DNA of 64,000 nt. Origin: Pteria penguin. Taxonomy: Eukaryota > Mollusca > Bivalvia > Pterioida > Pteriidae. The notes beneath the pieces were generated by a model. It worked only from the letters and a program-made list of their open reading frames with translations. It was not told the DNA's origin and ran no database searches. Shown piece after piece: positions 10,942 through 22,576 of this stretch. The DNA lies in assembly GCA_035048485.1 (NCBI GenBank), contig CM068587.1:55842288-55906287 (forward strand), read 5' to 3'. Position numbers and translations under genes: made by a program. Positions within the stretch are counted from its first letter, which is position 1. The number at the start of each line of letters is the position of its first letter.

Positions 10942-11339
10942 TTTCTACGGTCGTTACGAGACTCTTATTACTCCATATGATATCTCGTTATCCAGACTTT
11001 CAAATGATATTCTGGACTGAGACCGATTCCGATCTTTTTACACAGATTTGACACCTTCTATACTAGAAGGTTACCTACTTTGACTTCTCCATATATAAAT
11101 ACATATGGAATTTACTCGATTTGACTCTTTCTGCTGGGTATATGTGACGGGTGTTGCTAGCAAGCAGGAGATGCTCACTCTCCCCGCGCACCTGATCTCA
11201 CTCCATCACAGGGGTTCACATATGCTCTTCAAGTAAACATATTTTGTTATTTTCCACTTGTTTTTCATTTTCACTGATTTTGTATGTCCTCTGGTTTCAT
11301 GATTTTTAGACTTATGGTTTGGATTTATTCATTATCTTT
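10942..11339 (+). mobile_element. Naiad-1 3' terminal repeat (solo), unit A
   Basis: Begins at 'ttctacggtcgttacgag' (end of the RT ORF, RYETL...) and runs through the 3' UTR to 'ggatttattcattatcttt'. Unit B has two such segments flanking a body of about 2.5 kb at the same location; unit A has only one. It carries the conserved inverted pair GTATATGTGA / TCACATATGC of the 3' UTR. Confidence 0.8.
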
Positions 11340-12272
11340 CCTTGAGATCACAAATAACTGAATACACCATAATGCCGTTGCCGACATTGGACTGATACAA
11401 TTTTCAAGAAATGTAGCATACCCACGACATTGAATTACAGATTATAGAAAGTGTCATCTAGATTTGTTGGGTGTTTGTTGTATTATGATGGTTATCTCAT
11501 CTATGTTGAATCTGCCAGCATTAAGAGCTGAAATTAGGGAAATTAGAACATCTTGTGATACACCAAAGGTATGTCAAATTCGGAATAAATTTTTATGATT
11601 GTTTTCTTCAGGCTACTTGCTTTAAAGATGGATCCTCAAAAGATGAAAGATAATGACATGATTCAGTTGATTGAATAACATGAATAAATAATTCTTTCTG
11701 CCTGGAAGTGTATAACATTAACATCTATTTGAAACTTCCGTGCCACTGAACACTACGGTATCTGTTCCCATAGTCTGATCTCGAAGATTGTCTTTAGATT
11801 TTCAACAAAGCAACATTCTCTAAGAGGCATCAAATGTGAATTAAAAAAATTCTTCAGTTGCATGAATAGATATTTTAAAGATCTTTAATAAGATGACGAA
11901 TAAAATCATTTCAAAAGCCTAAACATAATGCAATGGAAGGGCATACAAGGTCAGCAATAAGTAAAAGGAAGTAATATATTAGAACACTGAGTTGCATCTA
12001 GTAGGAAACATATATTATACCAGACAAAATAAAGATATTGGAAGAACCAGAGGTGGAATTAGCTGTCAATGAGGAGTAAGCATTCCTTGCTGACCGGCCA
12101 CTACCGTCGTAATGCCAACTAGAATGCAAACTAAAGATCATTTACGTATGGTTTTCTCTTTATTGGGTAGAATGCATATCTAGTGTGGATTTGAAATAAC
12201 GATGAGTGTTGTCTGCTGGAAATATATATCACGTGTATAATATGTATGTACGAATGAGTGGAAGTTTTGATT
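11340..12272. other. Spacer between Naiad remnant and (TG)n
   Basis: AT-rich and without genes. The segment 11,757-12,150 ('cggtatctgttcccatagtc' onward) matches 37,567-37,958 in B and partly 59,400-59,560 in C. Confidence 0.6.
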
Positions 12273-12347
12273 ATGTGTGTGTGTGTGTGTGTGTGTGTGT
12301 AGGTGTGTGTGTGTGTGTGTGTCTGTAAGTGTGTGTGTGTGCGTGTA
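12273..12347. repeat. (TG)n microsatellite, unit A
   Basis: Interrupted TG run about 75 bp long just upstream of the 57-bp array. The same arrangement occurs at 36,250, 38,083 and 61,261. Confidence 0.95.
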
Positions 12348-12574
12348 ATGATATTGTTTATATTTATTTTTAGATAACTTGTTTATGATATTCATTCGTG
12401 ATTATATAAGATGAATACTATACCAAACTTCTTTTCTTGTTTGTTTGTTTGTTTGCTTTTCAGATTTTTGAATTTCTTTTCTTGTTTAAAGTCAAAACAG
12501 ATAACTCCATTTCACGACACGTTGCATAGAAAATTTTGACATATGTAATGGACATATAAGAAGCAGTGTCCTCT

Positions 12575-14930
12575 ACCGTTACCACGGCCTTTACTGTCAT
12601 AGCAGAAACACAGAGCACAAACATCTGCCATTACACAGTACCTCGGCCTTTACTCTCTTAATAGAAACACAACACAAACGTCTACTGTCACATTTTACCT
12701 CGGCCCTTTACTGTCATAGCAGAAACACAACACAAACGTCTACTCTCACACTTTACCTCGGCCTTTACTGTCATAGCAGAAACACAACATAAATGTCTAC
12801 CCTCACACCTTACCTCGGCCTTTACTGTCTTAACAGAAACCACAACACAAACATCTACCGTCACACCTTACCTGGGCCTTTACTGTCGTAGCAGAAACAC
12901 AACACAAACGTCTACTTTCACACCTTACCTGGGCCTTTACTGTCTTAGCAGAAACACAGCACAAACATCTACATTTACACACTACCCCGGCCTTTACTGT
13001 CTTAAGAGAAACACAACACAAACGTCTACTGTCATGTCTTACCTGGGCCTTTACTGTCATAGCAGAAACACAACACGAACATCTACCGTCACATCTTACC
13101 TGGGCCTTTACTGTCATAGCAGAAACACAACACAAACGTCTACCGTCACATCTTCCCTGGGCATTTACTGTCATAGCAGAAACACAACAAATACGTCTAC
13201 TGTCACGACTCACCTCGGCGTTTACTGTCTTAACAGAAATACAGCACAAACGTCTACCGTCACATCTTACCTCGGCCTTTACTGTCATAGCAGAAACACA
13301 ATACAAACGTCTACCGTCACACCTTACCTCGGCCTTTACTGTCATCGCAGAAACACAACAAAAACGTCTATTGTCACATCTAAACTGGGCCTTTACTGTC
13401 ATAGCAGAAACAAGGCACAAACGTCTACCGTGACACCTTACCTGGGCCTTTACTGTCATAGCAGAAACACAACACAAACGTCTACCGTCACACCTTACCT
13501 ACGTCTTTACTGTCATAGCAGAAACACAACACGAACGTCTACTGTCACAACTTCCCTCGGCCTTCACTGTCTTAAGAGAAACACAACACAAACGTCTACT
13601 GTCACACATTACCTGGGTCTTTACCGTCTGAACAGAAACACAACACAAACATCTACTGTCACATCTTACCCCGGCCTCTACTGTCTTAACAGAAACAGAA
13701 CACAAACATCTACTGTCACATATTATCTCGGCCTTTACTGTCATCGCAGAAACACAGCACAAACGTCTACTGTCACACCTTACCTCGGCCTTTACTGTCA
13801 TAGCAGAAACACAACACAAACGTCTGCTGTCACACCTTACCTTCGCCTTTACTGTCATAGCAGAAACACAACAGAAACGTCTATTGTCATATCTTACTTC
13901 GGCCTTTACTGTCATAGCAGAAATACAACACAAACATCTACCGTCACACCTTACCTGGGCCTTTACTGTCTTAGCAGAAACACGGCACAAACATCTACCA
14001 TTACACACTACCTCGACCTTTACTGTCTTATCAGAAACACAACACAAACGTCTACTGTCACACTTTACCTGGGCCTTTAATGTCTTAGCAGAAACACGGC
14101 ACAAACATCTACCATTACACAGTACCTCGGCCTTTAATCTCTTATCAGAAACACAGCACAAACGTCTACCATCACACCTTACCTGGGCTTTGACTGTCTT
14201 AGCAGAAATACAACACAAACGTCTACCGTCACACCTTACCTCGGCCTTTACTGTCATAACAGAAACACAACACGAACTTCTACAGTCACGACTCACCTCG
14301 GCCTTTACTGTCTTAACAGAAGCACAACACAAACGTCTACTGTCACACCTTACCTCGGCCTTTACTGTGATAGCAGAAACACAACACAAACCCCTACCGT
14401 CACACCTTACCTGGGCCTTTACTGTCATAGCAGAAACAGAACACGAACGTCTACTGTCACGACTCACCTCGGCGTTTACTGTCTTAACAGAAATACAGCA
14501 CAAACGTCTACCGTCACATCTTACCTCGGCCTTCACTGTCAAAGCAGAAACACAACACAAACGTCTACTGTCACACCTTACCTCGGTCTTTACTGTCATC
14601 GCAGAAACATAACACAAACGTCTATTTTCACATCTAAACTGGGCCTTTACTGTCATAGCAGAAACACAGCACAAACGTCTACCGTGACACCTTACCTCGG
14701 CCTTTACTGTCATAGCAGAAACACAACACAAACGTCTACCTTCACACCTTACTTAGGCCTTTACTGTCTTAACAGAAATACAACACGAACGTCTACCGTC
14801 ACACCTTACCTGGGCCTTTACTGTCATAGCAGAAACACAACACAAACGTCTACTGTCACGACTCACCTCGACCTTTACTGTCACCGTAACCTTGACTATG
14901 TCAGAGAACAAACATCTTCCGTCACTTTTT
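12575..14930. repeat. 57-bp minisatellite, unit A (about 40 units)
   Basis: Unit 'ggcctttactgtcatagcag' + 'aaacacaacacaaacgtc' + 'taccgtcacaccttacctc', 57 bp. The period equals 19 codons and the unit has no stop in two forward frames and one reverse frame, producing ORFs up to 410 codons on the minus strand. No ORF has a signal peptide, splice context or start outside the array, and units differ freely at amino-acid level ('CHSRN' versus 'CLNRN'), so I treat it as noncoding. It is the longest of four arrays in the window. Confidence 0.9.
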
Positions 14931-15654
14931 ACCTCGCTCTTTACTGTCTTGACACAAACACACAACATAAGCGTGTCGCTGATTCTAATCAAGAATTTAC
15001 TATATATGAAAATTAATGTACCAATTTCTATGTCTTTTGTGTATTTTGTTTTCTATTTTAAATCTTTTAAGACATATTGAAATATTAATGCATTTATATA
15101 CAGTGAACAACTTGAATAGGTAACTAGCAAAAGTCCTCCGACTTCAAAAATACAAATGTCTTCTGTTTTTCTTGCCCAACAAAACTTATACAAAATTTCT
15201 TCTGGATTTGACTCCAGTCATAGCCACCGAGATTGTCATTTTCTCATAGAAGTTGCCACACTTGACGTCGTTTTAGACGCAGACCAATAAGAATGTCGAC
15301 TTTATCTATAGACACATTATCTTAATAACAAAATTTAAATAAAGAACTCTTATGTTTTTATCATTAAATTTTTTTATTGAGAAATGAAAGCTATTTCAGA
15401 AATAAATACACAATACATTACCAACTCAGTCAAAAATTCTTATCATAATATAAATTAAACTATACAGAAATATTATACAAATAAGAATAGCATGTAAAAG
15501 AAGACAAAGATATGTACAAATGACTGTGTCTTATGATGACAAACATATGTCGATATCATAATACTTAATAATAAAAAAAAACTATAACAACTGTTGGTGT
15601 AACGTAAGAAGTTCAAGAAATTGGGGAAATATTATTGTGCCCTATAGGAGACAG
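14931..15654. other. Flank of 57-bp array, no gene seen
   Basis: AT-rich sequence shared with 39,716-40,800 and 63,030-63,825. 15,596-15,630 is the empty site for the 273-bp insertion of unit B. Confidence 0.6.
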
Positions 15655-15885
15655 TCATGGATCACCGATATTCAGTGATGACGGCAGGTGTCAGGTAGAA
15701 TATTCAATGGTGACGGAAGGTGTCTGGGAGGATATTCAACGGTGAAGGAAGGTGACTGATATGATATTCAATGGTGAATACAGATGTCTAGGAGATATTT
15801 AATGGTGAGGACAAATAGCTGGGAGGATTTTTAAATGGTGGCGGAAGGTGTCTGGGAGAATATTAAATGGTGAAGGCATAAGTCT
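15655..15885. repeat. 32-bp tandem repeat, unit A
   Basis: About seven units based on 'tattcaatggtgacggaagg' + 'tgtctgggagga'. The unit B version at 40,800 is longer, and the unit C version leaves the window. Confidence 0.85.
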
Positions 15886-16719
15886 TAGGCAGTAAATGTG
15901 TTTTGCTTTGTTGCCCCACCGGAAATGAAAACTCAATATACATATAGACCATTCTATTGGGCAGTTACTCAATAGTTATCTGCCCTTTACCGATAGGTGT
16001 CGCGGTCGTATCCGCCATTACGGTACTAAAAAGTTATCGAGACAGTAAAATGACCTATGAGCATAGTGGTTAAAACAATATTTGTGTTTATTAATGTTTA
16101 ATTGAATGGTCTGATCGGTTACTAGAATTGAAAATTAATAAACGTATTTGGTTTTTATATTCCATTATGAATTTCACTTTAAAATTTAAATATAAAAAAA
16201 AACAGAAAAAGAAAAGGAACCTTTCTCCGGCCTTACCAAAACTGTTGGTCACCAAGCTAAGTTGCTAAGTTATTTATTCAGTAATGAATGATGTATTTAT
16301 GTATTACAGATTTATTAGATAATTATTAAATAATAATAAAACTTATTAAATACATATCAGAGACACAGACTACTTTCAAAACATACTGTATGTTTCGGCA
16401 AATATCAATAGCAACACCTAGACCTTTTCACAAACGAAGATTTTTCGTAAGTTTTACTCAGATTATCACTAAATTTCAGTATGCAGATGAATTGTTGTAT
16501 TTGGGGATGAGAAATATCATCTACTTAACTATTTATTTAATTCAGGCTATCGATCCGTATTTGAAAAACTTGGGGTTGAAAGTTTCGGAAAATCCTTTTA
16601 AAATTTCGTATATGATCTTTTGTAACATGACCTGCAGTTTTATGAAAACTGAATGCAACTCTACAGAGACGATACTTCCCAAGTACCGAAATCAACTTGG
16701 CCAAAATACCTTTGTTAAA

Positions 16720-16866
16720 CAGTGGCGGATTTAGGGGGAGCAGAGGGGCGAGTGACACAAAATTTTACCAAAACCCTGTATTTTGGCCATTTTTCTGTTT
16801 AAAATTGACAAAATTCGCCCCTCGACCCCCCCCCCCCTTGCAAAGGAGGCGCTGGATCCGCCATTG
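16720..16866. mobile_element. Small MITE nested in the 1.73-kb element
   Basis: Ends CAGTGGCGGATTTAG and CTGGATCCGCCATTG form a 15-bp terminal inverted repeat with two mismatches around about 120 bp that includes a C-run. The ends resemble hAT-type MITEs, but I see no clear 8-bp duplication. Confidence 0.6.
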
Positions 16867-16904
16867 GATAAAAAACAAACGTCAATTCACTGCATTATTT
16901 CCCT

Positions 16905-17010
16905 CGTGTATGCAATAGATATAGAAAATATATACATTTTAATTTTGTGCACCAGATGCGCATTTCGACAACTTATGTCTCTTCAGTGATGCTCGTAGCC
17001 GAATGGTTGG
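16905..17010 (+). mobile_element. Fragment of dispersed repeat with 'caccagatgcgcatttcgac'
   Basis: Same family as the 273-bp insertion at 40,478-40,750 but on the opposite strand and incomplete. The block 'cagtgatgctcgtagccgaa' is shared. Confidence 0.65.
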
Positions 17011-17937
17011 AATGTTGATTGATTTGCTCCAGTCAACATACACGTGTATCAATAATAGTCTAACGGATGATGGGGTTAAACATCCGACATAAATCCAGTA
17101 AGTTTATTGCGTAACACATACGACGGAATGTCACTTTCACTTTTGCCAAGGAGACCTATGCTGAGATATTACTGACCAAAGGTGATAACCTGGTTTTACA
17201 CCTGTTACATAATCCATTTTCTGTTAGTACAAGCTACCAGGGACATAGGGACATGGATCGAAGTGACAATCATGGGAATAATCAGAGATTTATGTCTCTG
17301 AAATAATTTAATTTTAATAGATCAGTACTAAACAGTCAATTATTCATAAAAACTCGCATTATAAGCGATAAGATTGAATCTATCTCCGTTTGCTTTAGGT
17401 TTTGTAAAGTAATGTTACTAAGGCAACCCATGGGAAATAGTTTGCATTTCACTTATAATCACTGTCAAAACTGTAAAAACAACTTAATAAATAAACAAAT
17501 GAAAACAAAACACACATTAGGTAGTATCAGCTGATGCAAGGACTTGTAAACTTATTTAAAAGTCCTTTACTGATGATACGAGACTAGGCTGATAATAGCC
17601 ATATTCAACACCTTAATGGCGGATAGTCACGTGATCTAAAACTTGCCGCGTCCATGTATTACACGATAGAATGGTCTATATGTAAGCAGAGTTTCAATAT
17701 GTAAAATAGCATTTCATCTGATGCCAATTTACTGCATATATATTTACAATGTTCAAAAACAACACATCCAAATACACAAAAATACAACATTAGTTCTATA
17801 AAGTGTGTAAATAAAAATTTACAGTATACAGAGCAAACGTTTGAGTATTTATAAATAGTGAACTATGGAGTGTATTTAACATCAATAATCAATCAAGTGA
17901 TCTACAGTTGTTTAAGTTGTGTATTCCAAAGTTCTTT

Positions 17938-18315
17938 TTCGTTACGAGACTCTTATTACACAATATGATATCACATTATCCATATTTTTAAATGATATTC
18001 TGGACTGAGACCGATTCCGATCATTTTACATAAATCTGACACCTTCTATTCTAGAAGGTTACCTACTTTGACTTATCCATATATAATTATATACATGTAT
18101 AAAATTTACACGATTTGACTCTTTATACTGGGCATATGTGACGGGTGTTGCTAGCAAGCAGGAGATGCTCCCTCTCCCCGGTCACCTGATTTCACTCCAT
18201 CAAGGGGGTTCACATATGCTTTTCAAATATTCTTTTCTATATTTCATTTTTACTGAATTTGTATGACCATTGATTTCATGATTTTCGGACTTACGATTTG
18301 GATTTATACATCATT
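17938..18315 (+). mobile_element. Naiad-1 3' terminal fragment, second site in unit A
   Basis: Starts 'tcgttacgagactcttatta' and covers the last RT codons and 3' UTR. The inverted pair GCATATGTGA (18,132-18,141) and TCACATATGC (18,210-18,219) is perfect here. Unit B retains only about 30 bp of it at 41,548. Confidence 0.8.
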
Positions 18316-18808
18316 ACATTGTCAAAGCCAACAATGTAAAATACGAAACAGATACTCTAGCACTGCAAAATGTATGAAAATCAGAAGTGAGATTGCGGAG
18401 TGTAGGAAGTAATCATCTCCCCGTTTGACTAATTACACACAAATAAAATAATTATATTTAGTATAGTTGAAACTCGTTATCTCCAAGTGTTATTGCTTTT
18501 GCAAAAAAAAATGGCAAAAAGGGTAGAAGAAATGCAAACAACTCTTTATACCAGTGGGGTGTACGGCAATGGCTGATTGTTTGATTGTGAAGTCATTTCA
18601 CCTTGATCGACAATGATTATATATATGGATAACATCGGCACTTGTTATTATGCTAATCTTCTTCGTGGATACATATGTATTTATTTAGGGCAGATTGTAC
18701 GTCGATTTCATTTTCGCAGCTTATAAATAAATACATGAAAAAATAGATTAAAAATACATGGATAAAGTGCTGATAAATACGACTTTTTGAAAAATTTTCT
18801 TCAATTAT

Positions 18809-18905
<97 letters not shown>

Positions 18906-19284
18906 TTTCTTTTATTTATTTATTTATTTATTTATTTTTTTTTTTTTTTTGTGGAAAGGGGAGAGGGTATATTTTCTTTTTACATTTTCAAACAAAAGAT
19001 TCAAGGAAACTATCTTAACGTTTAGGTTTTTAACAAAGTTTACTTCATTTATTAGAATTAAATATGTGTGTTCAGATGTGATCATTGCTTATGCAGTGAT
19101 TCCCGTCTTTTGTCTCGCCGTTCATTTGGGATGTTGATTTGATACTAAATAATTTCAAAGCTACGAAGAGATATAATGTAGAAAAGTCGCTGCATTTTTG
19201 TAAAGAATATGTAAAACGTTGTGATAACAAAACTGGGTAATAAATATTCATTAATAAAAAAAAATATTGGATATTTTATAAATG
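18316..19284. repeat. AT-rich spacer with (TA)n and T-rich runs
   Basis: Contains a (TA)n run at about 18,806-18,896 followed by T and TTTA runs to 18,951. Low-complexity ORFs here are artefacts. No gene is seen in the rest. Confidence 0.85.
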
Positions 19285-19557
19285 ATTGATTGATTGATTG
19301 ATTTTTGTTTTACGTCACACCACGAAAATCACGTATATGGTGACGGCATCTGCCTGATGCATACAAATTTTGACCTTTGCAACGGACCCACCCGAAACAG
19401 TGAGGGATCTTTAATGTGCCATGCATTCCATGACACGGGGCTTCGGTTTTTACTGTCTAATCCGAAAGACAGGACACCGGCATGACCAGAGCGGGATTCG
19501 AACCCCGATCTCCACATCTGGAGTCCGGCGCGATACCACTAGGCCACGCCGGCTTAA
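19285..19557 (-). mobile_element. Full-length tRNA-derived SINE, unit A only
   Basis: Minus-strand copy with tRNA-like head at the right ('tggcctagtggtatcgcg' and 'ggttcgaatcccgc' on the reverse strand), body with 'acagtaaaaaccgaagcccc' and tail ending in 'gattgattgattgatt' on the plus strand. Flanked by ATTTTATAAATG at 19,273-19,284 and 19,558-19,569. Unit B has one copy of that sequence (41,777-41,788) and no SINE. Confidence 0.9.
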
Positions 19558-20109
19558 ATTTTATAAATGAAAAATAAAAAAGATAACTGGTGCCAATTGA
19601 CTATGGCACTGAAAATAACAGCAGGCATTCCAGGACCCTTCCAGGTCTCCTGAATGGCTAGACACACCCACCATGAATGACGTTGCATACAAAGGAAACA
19701 AAAGTAACTCAGTACTATATATATAAATGAATATGAATAAATATTCATGCGCATTATATTTACGTCCACTTGATAAGACATTTCCTTTTATGATTTACTG
19801 AGGGGAAATTCCGTTGTAATGGCTGATTCTGGGTCACTCACTTCAATTTGATTTTCTTATTTGAAAGCATTGTTTCATGTTAAATATTCTAAGATTGGTA
19901 CTAATATCAATATTCCGGTGTATACTCATTTCAATACTTCAGAACATAGACTATCCATAAATCAAAAACTAATCAAAACTTTTGTTTGCAAATACATAAG
20001 ATCTAAGTTACGTTTATGCTTAACAATGTGCTCATGAAATCGCACAGGAAGCCTGATATTCTACCACAGATATGGTGACGTGTACAATAAATCTCGGTAG
20101 TACACATGG

Positions 20110-20322
20110 CAACGGTTCGACTCCCGCTTTGTACTTTCGGGTAAGACAGTAAAAATTGAGGTCCCGTGTCACGGTAGGTGTGACACGAAAAACATCCCCC
20201 ACTGCTTCGGATGTGCCCATTGCAAAGATTAGAAATATCTATGCGATGTTTCATGCACACGCCGACACCATATACGTGAAATAATAAAGGAGTGAAGTAA
20301 GACAATAATCAATCAATTTCAG
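20110..20322 (+). mobile_element. SINE with deleted head, unit A
   Basis: Same insertion as the full SINE at 43,321-43,580. In unit A a deletion of roughly 650 bp joins 'tacacatggcaac' directly to the B-box 'ggttcgactcccgc'. Confidence 0.8.
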
Positions 20323-20338
20323 GGCAAAAGACGACGGC

Positions 20339-20925
20339 CATTGTACCTGTTCGGGGCAAGAGGTATTGATTACTATACCTGGGCATGGCAAGAAGTATGG
20401 ACTAGGATCATCATAAAGGCAGGAGTTGTTGACAAGTATACGTTGCAAGGGCAAGAAAAGTTGACTTATTTTTCTGGTCTAGTCATGAAAAGTTGGTTGA
20501 TACACCTAGTCACGTGTGTTGAATTATTTACCTGGTAGAGACAAAGGGTGTCGATTGGTACTTTTTCATGGAAAAAGGTATCGACTAATTTACCTGGTCA
20601 GGGCATGATGTGTCGACTTAATTACCTTGTTATGGCATGATGTGTCGACTTATTTACCTGGTCGGGGCAAGAAGTGTCGACTAATTTACCTGGTCAGAGC
20701 AAAACGTGTATACTCATTTACCTGATCAATACAAGAGCTGTCTACTGATTCACTTAGTCATGGCAAGAGGTGTCTACTAATTTACCTGTTCAAGGTAAGA
20801 AGTGTCGACTAATTTACCTGTTCAAGGTAAGAGGTGTCGACTAATTTACCAGATCTGGACAAGCGGGATGAAAAGTGTTGACTGATTATTTGTTCAAGAG
20901 AATAGGGTATTGACTATTGCAATAG
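20339..20925. repeat. 32-bp array 'gtcgactaatttacctggtc', unit A
   Basis: About 17 degenerate units built on 'ggggcaagaagt' + 'gtcgactaatttacctggtc'. Counterpart at 43,597-44,215 in unit B. Confidence 0.85.
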
Positions 20926-21039
20926 ATGTCTTGGAGGATATTCATTAGAGAAGGCACAGGTCTAGGGCAGTAAACGTGTATTATAGGTCACTACTGCCGA
21001 GCTAATCACCCTGCAAGGAATGCACAGAATATACAGACA

Positions 21040-21070
21040 GGACAGGAGAAACAGTGTTCTGTGATGTAGG
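21040..21070. other. Unit A / unit B recombination junction
   Basis: Left of about 21,053 the sequence follows the unit tail ('gacaggacaggagaaacagt', matching 44,528-44,548). Right of it, it continues in the middle of a 102-bp repeat ('gttctgtgatgtaggatac', matching 1,718). CAGT is common to both parents at the joint. Confidence 0.75.
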
Positions 21071-21130
21071 ATACCAGATGAGCAGGTAAAGCCTCCTACA
21101 GTCAGGAAGTACTCTATCACAGCTTCTAAC
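21057..21130. repeat. 102-bp repeat remnant, unit B
   Basis: Two thirds of one unit followed by 'tactctatcacagcttctaa'. Everything upstream of it in a full unit is absent here. Confidence 0.8.
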
Positions 21131-21634
21131 TGTATTTTCCTTTTTTACTTGCACTTCTTATGTGCACGCTTAGATTTCAAACAACTTATTTGGAGCAATG
21201 CAATGACGCAGGTAAACAAGCAATGCAGTACCTGACGGTGTGAAAAGTATGTAACATATTTATCATTTTGAATGTAATCATTACATGTAAATGAAGATTG
21301 TAGATTAAAGACATGAAACATTACAGTTGATGACGTGATTCATATCAGTTTATCTCGTCGTAGCAGGTAGGTTAATTGAAGCTTATGTGGGCAACTTCAG
21401 TATTATTTGTAATTACACATTAAAACGTTGAGCATTTCTATTCTAAGAAGGTCATAGACTTGACTTTTTCTTCCATCGTGCATTAAAATTTAACATATTT
21501 CAAGATGAAAACTTATCAAATTCAGTATTTATACAATAGATATAGAGTTTTCTTCTTACTTACGACATAGGAAAACGTAGTAACTAAAGAAAATCTCAAA
21601 TCTTCCGTAAATAGATAAAAGGTCGAAATCACCA

Positions 21635-22025
21635 GAGATTGTAATTGATACTTATTAGAGGTGAGATATTTTTGACTCAACGGAGATTGAAATTCAGAGT
21701 GAACAGACATGAGATAGTTTGACTGACTGGAGATTGGAATTTAGACGTTACGACTCGTCGGAGATTGAAATTCATAGATTGAAATTCAGACATGATAGAG
21801 GTGAAATATTTATATTACTCGCCGAAGAATGAAATTCAAACATGATAGAGGTGAGATATTTATATGACTCGCTGGAGATTGAAATTCAGACATGATAGAG
21901 GTGAAATATTTATATAACTCACCGGAGATTGAAATTCAGACATGATAGAAGTTCATTAAACTCTCTGGAAATTGAAATTCAGACATAATAAAGGTGAGGT
22001 ATTTCTATGACTCGCCGGAGACGAA
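21635..22025. repeat. 50-bp direct repeats, unit B
   Basis: Eight to nine units of the family described at 2,388. The central units at 21,780-21,960 are the most alike. Confidence 0.85.
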
Positions 22026-22576
22026 AGATTTGTAACACCTTCAAATAGTAAAAAAATATCTTTTGGTCCTTTTTTGCCCAGGACAAATGGGTTGCAGCTT
22101 AAAAACAAACAACCAACAAAAAGGGAAAAGAAAACGTATTTCTTTCGATAGAACCTTCTATTGAGAGGGGGAAAAGTTGCAACTGCTTGTGCCTCGTCAA
22201 TAGGATTCTACTGTTGGTTTTATCTTGCGACTGTCGTTAAATCAACATTGATATTGAGGCCTCTTGTTTCATTGATAACTAAACAAAATAAGATACTGTC
22301 CACCAATACCACGTTCAGACATATCAAAGGTAAAGGACTATACTATAGATTTTATTATTGCTCATTGTCAAACCAGGATCATATGCTGGCCGCACGTGAC
22401 TGTCATATTGCTTGATAACTTTAGACTTGGGACCAGACTTCAGGATGTGGGCTTTTTTTTATTAAAAGTAATGTCAATATTTTTAAAACGTATATCCAAT
22501 GGCATATTTGTAATTTGGAAAATTAATACATGCATGGATGATATTAGTCATCCAGTCGTGTTTTGATTTCCCAAAT

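Larger units (their letters stand above)
15947..17676. mobile_element. 1.73-kb inverted-repeat DNA transposon, unit A only
   Basis: Ends are GACCATTCTAT and its reverse complement; a second inverted block, ATCCGCCATTA at about 16,010 and TAATGGCGGAT at about 17,613, extends the imperfect terminal repeats to roughly 75 bp. It is flanked by TATA at 15,943-15,946 and 17,677-17,680, and unit B has the empty site with a single TATA at 41,334-41,337. There is no transposase; the only notable ORF (16,390-16,734, 114 codons) is unrecognised. Likely non-autonomous; superfamily not assigned. Confidence 0.85.

Noticed and set aside
11150..11235. Hammerhead ribozyme in the Naiad-1 3' UTR
   Set aside because: The 'cacctgatctcac' stretch lacks the CUGANGA and GAAA core; only a simple inverted pair is present.
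13499..14731. 410-codon minus-strand ORF and 348-codon plus-strand ORF
   Set aside because: Both lie wholly within the 57-bp array, start inside it and mirror each other; a 57-bp stop-free unit explains them.
16390..16734. 114-codon ORF as transposase
   Set aside because: No recognisable catalytic motif or domain, too short, and ends inside the nested MITE.
18787..19137. 116-codon Ile/Tyr-rich ORF
   Set aside because: Translation of a (TA)n and T-rich run.
22161..22415. 84-codon ORF conserved in B and C (51,600-51,854)
   Set aside because: It starts at TTG without an in-frame ATG, is disrupted in A, and the conservation is explained by recent duplication.
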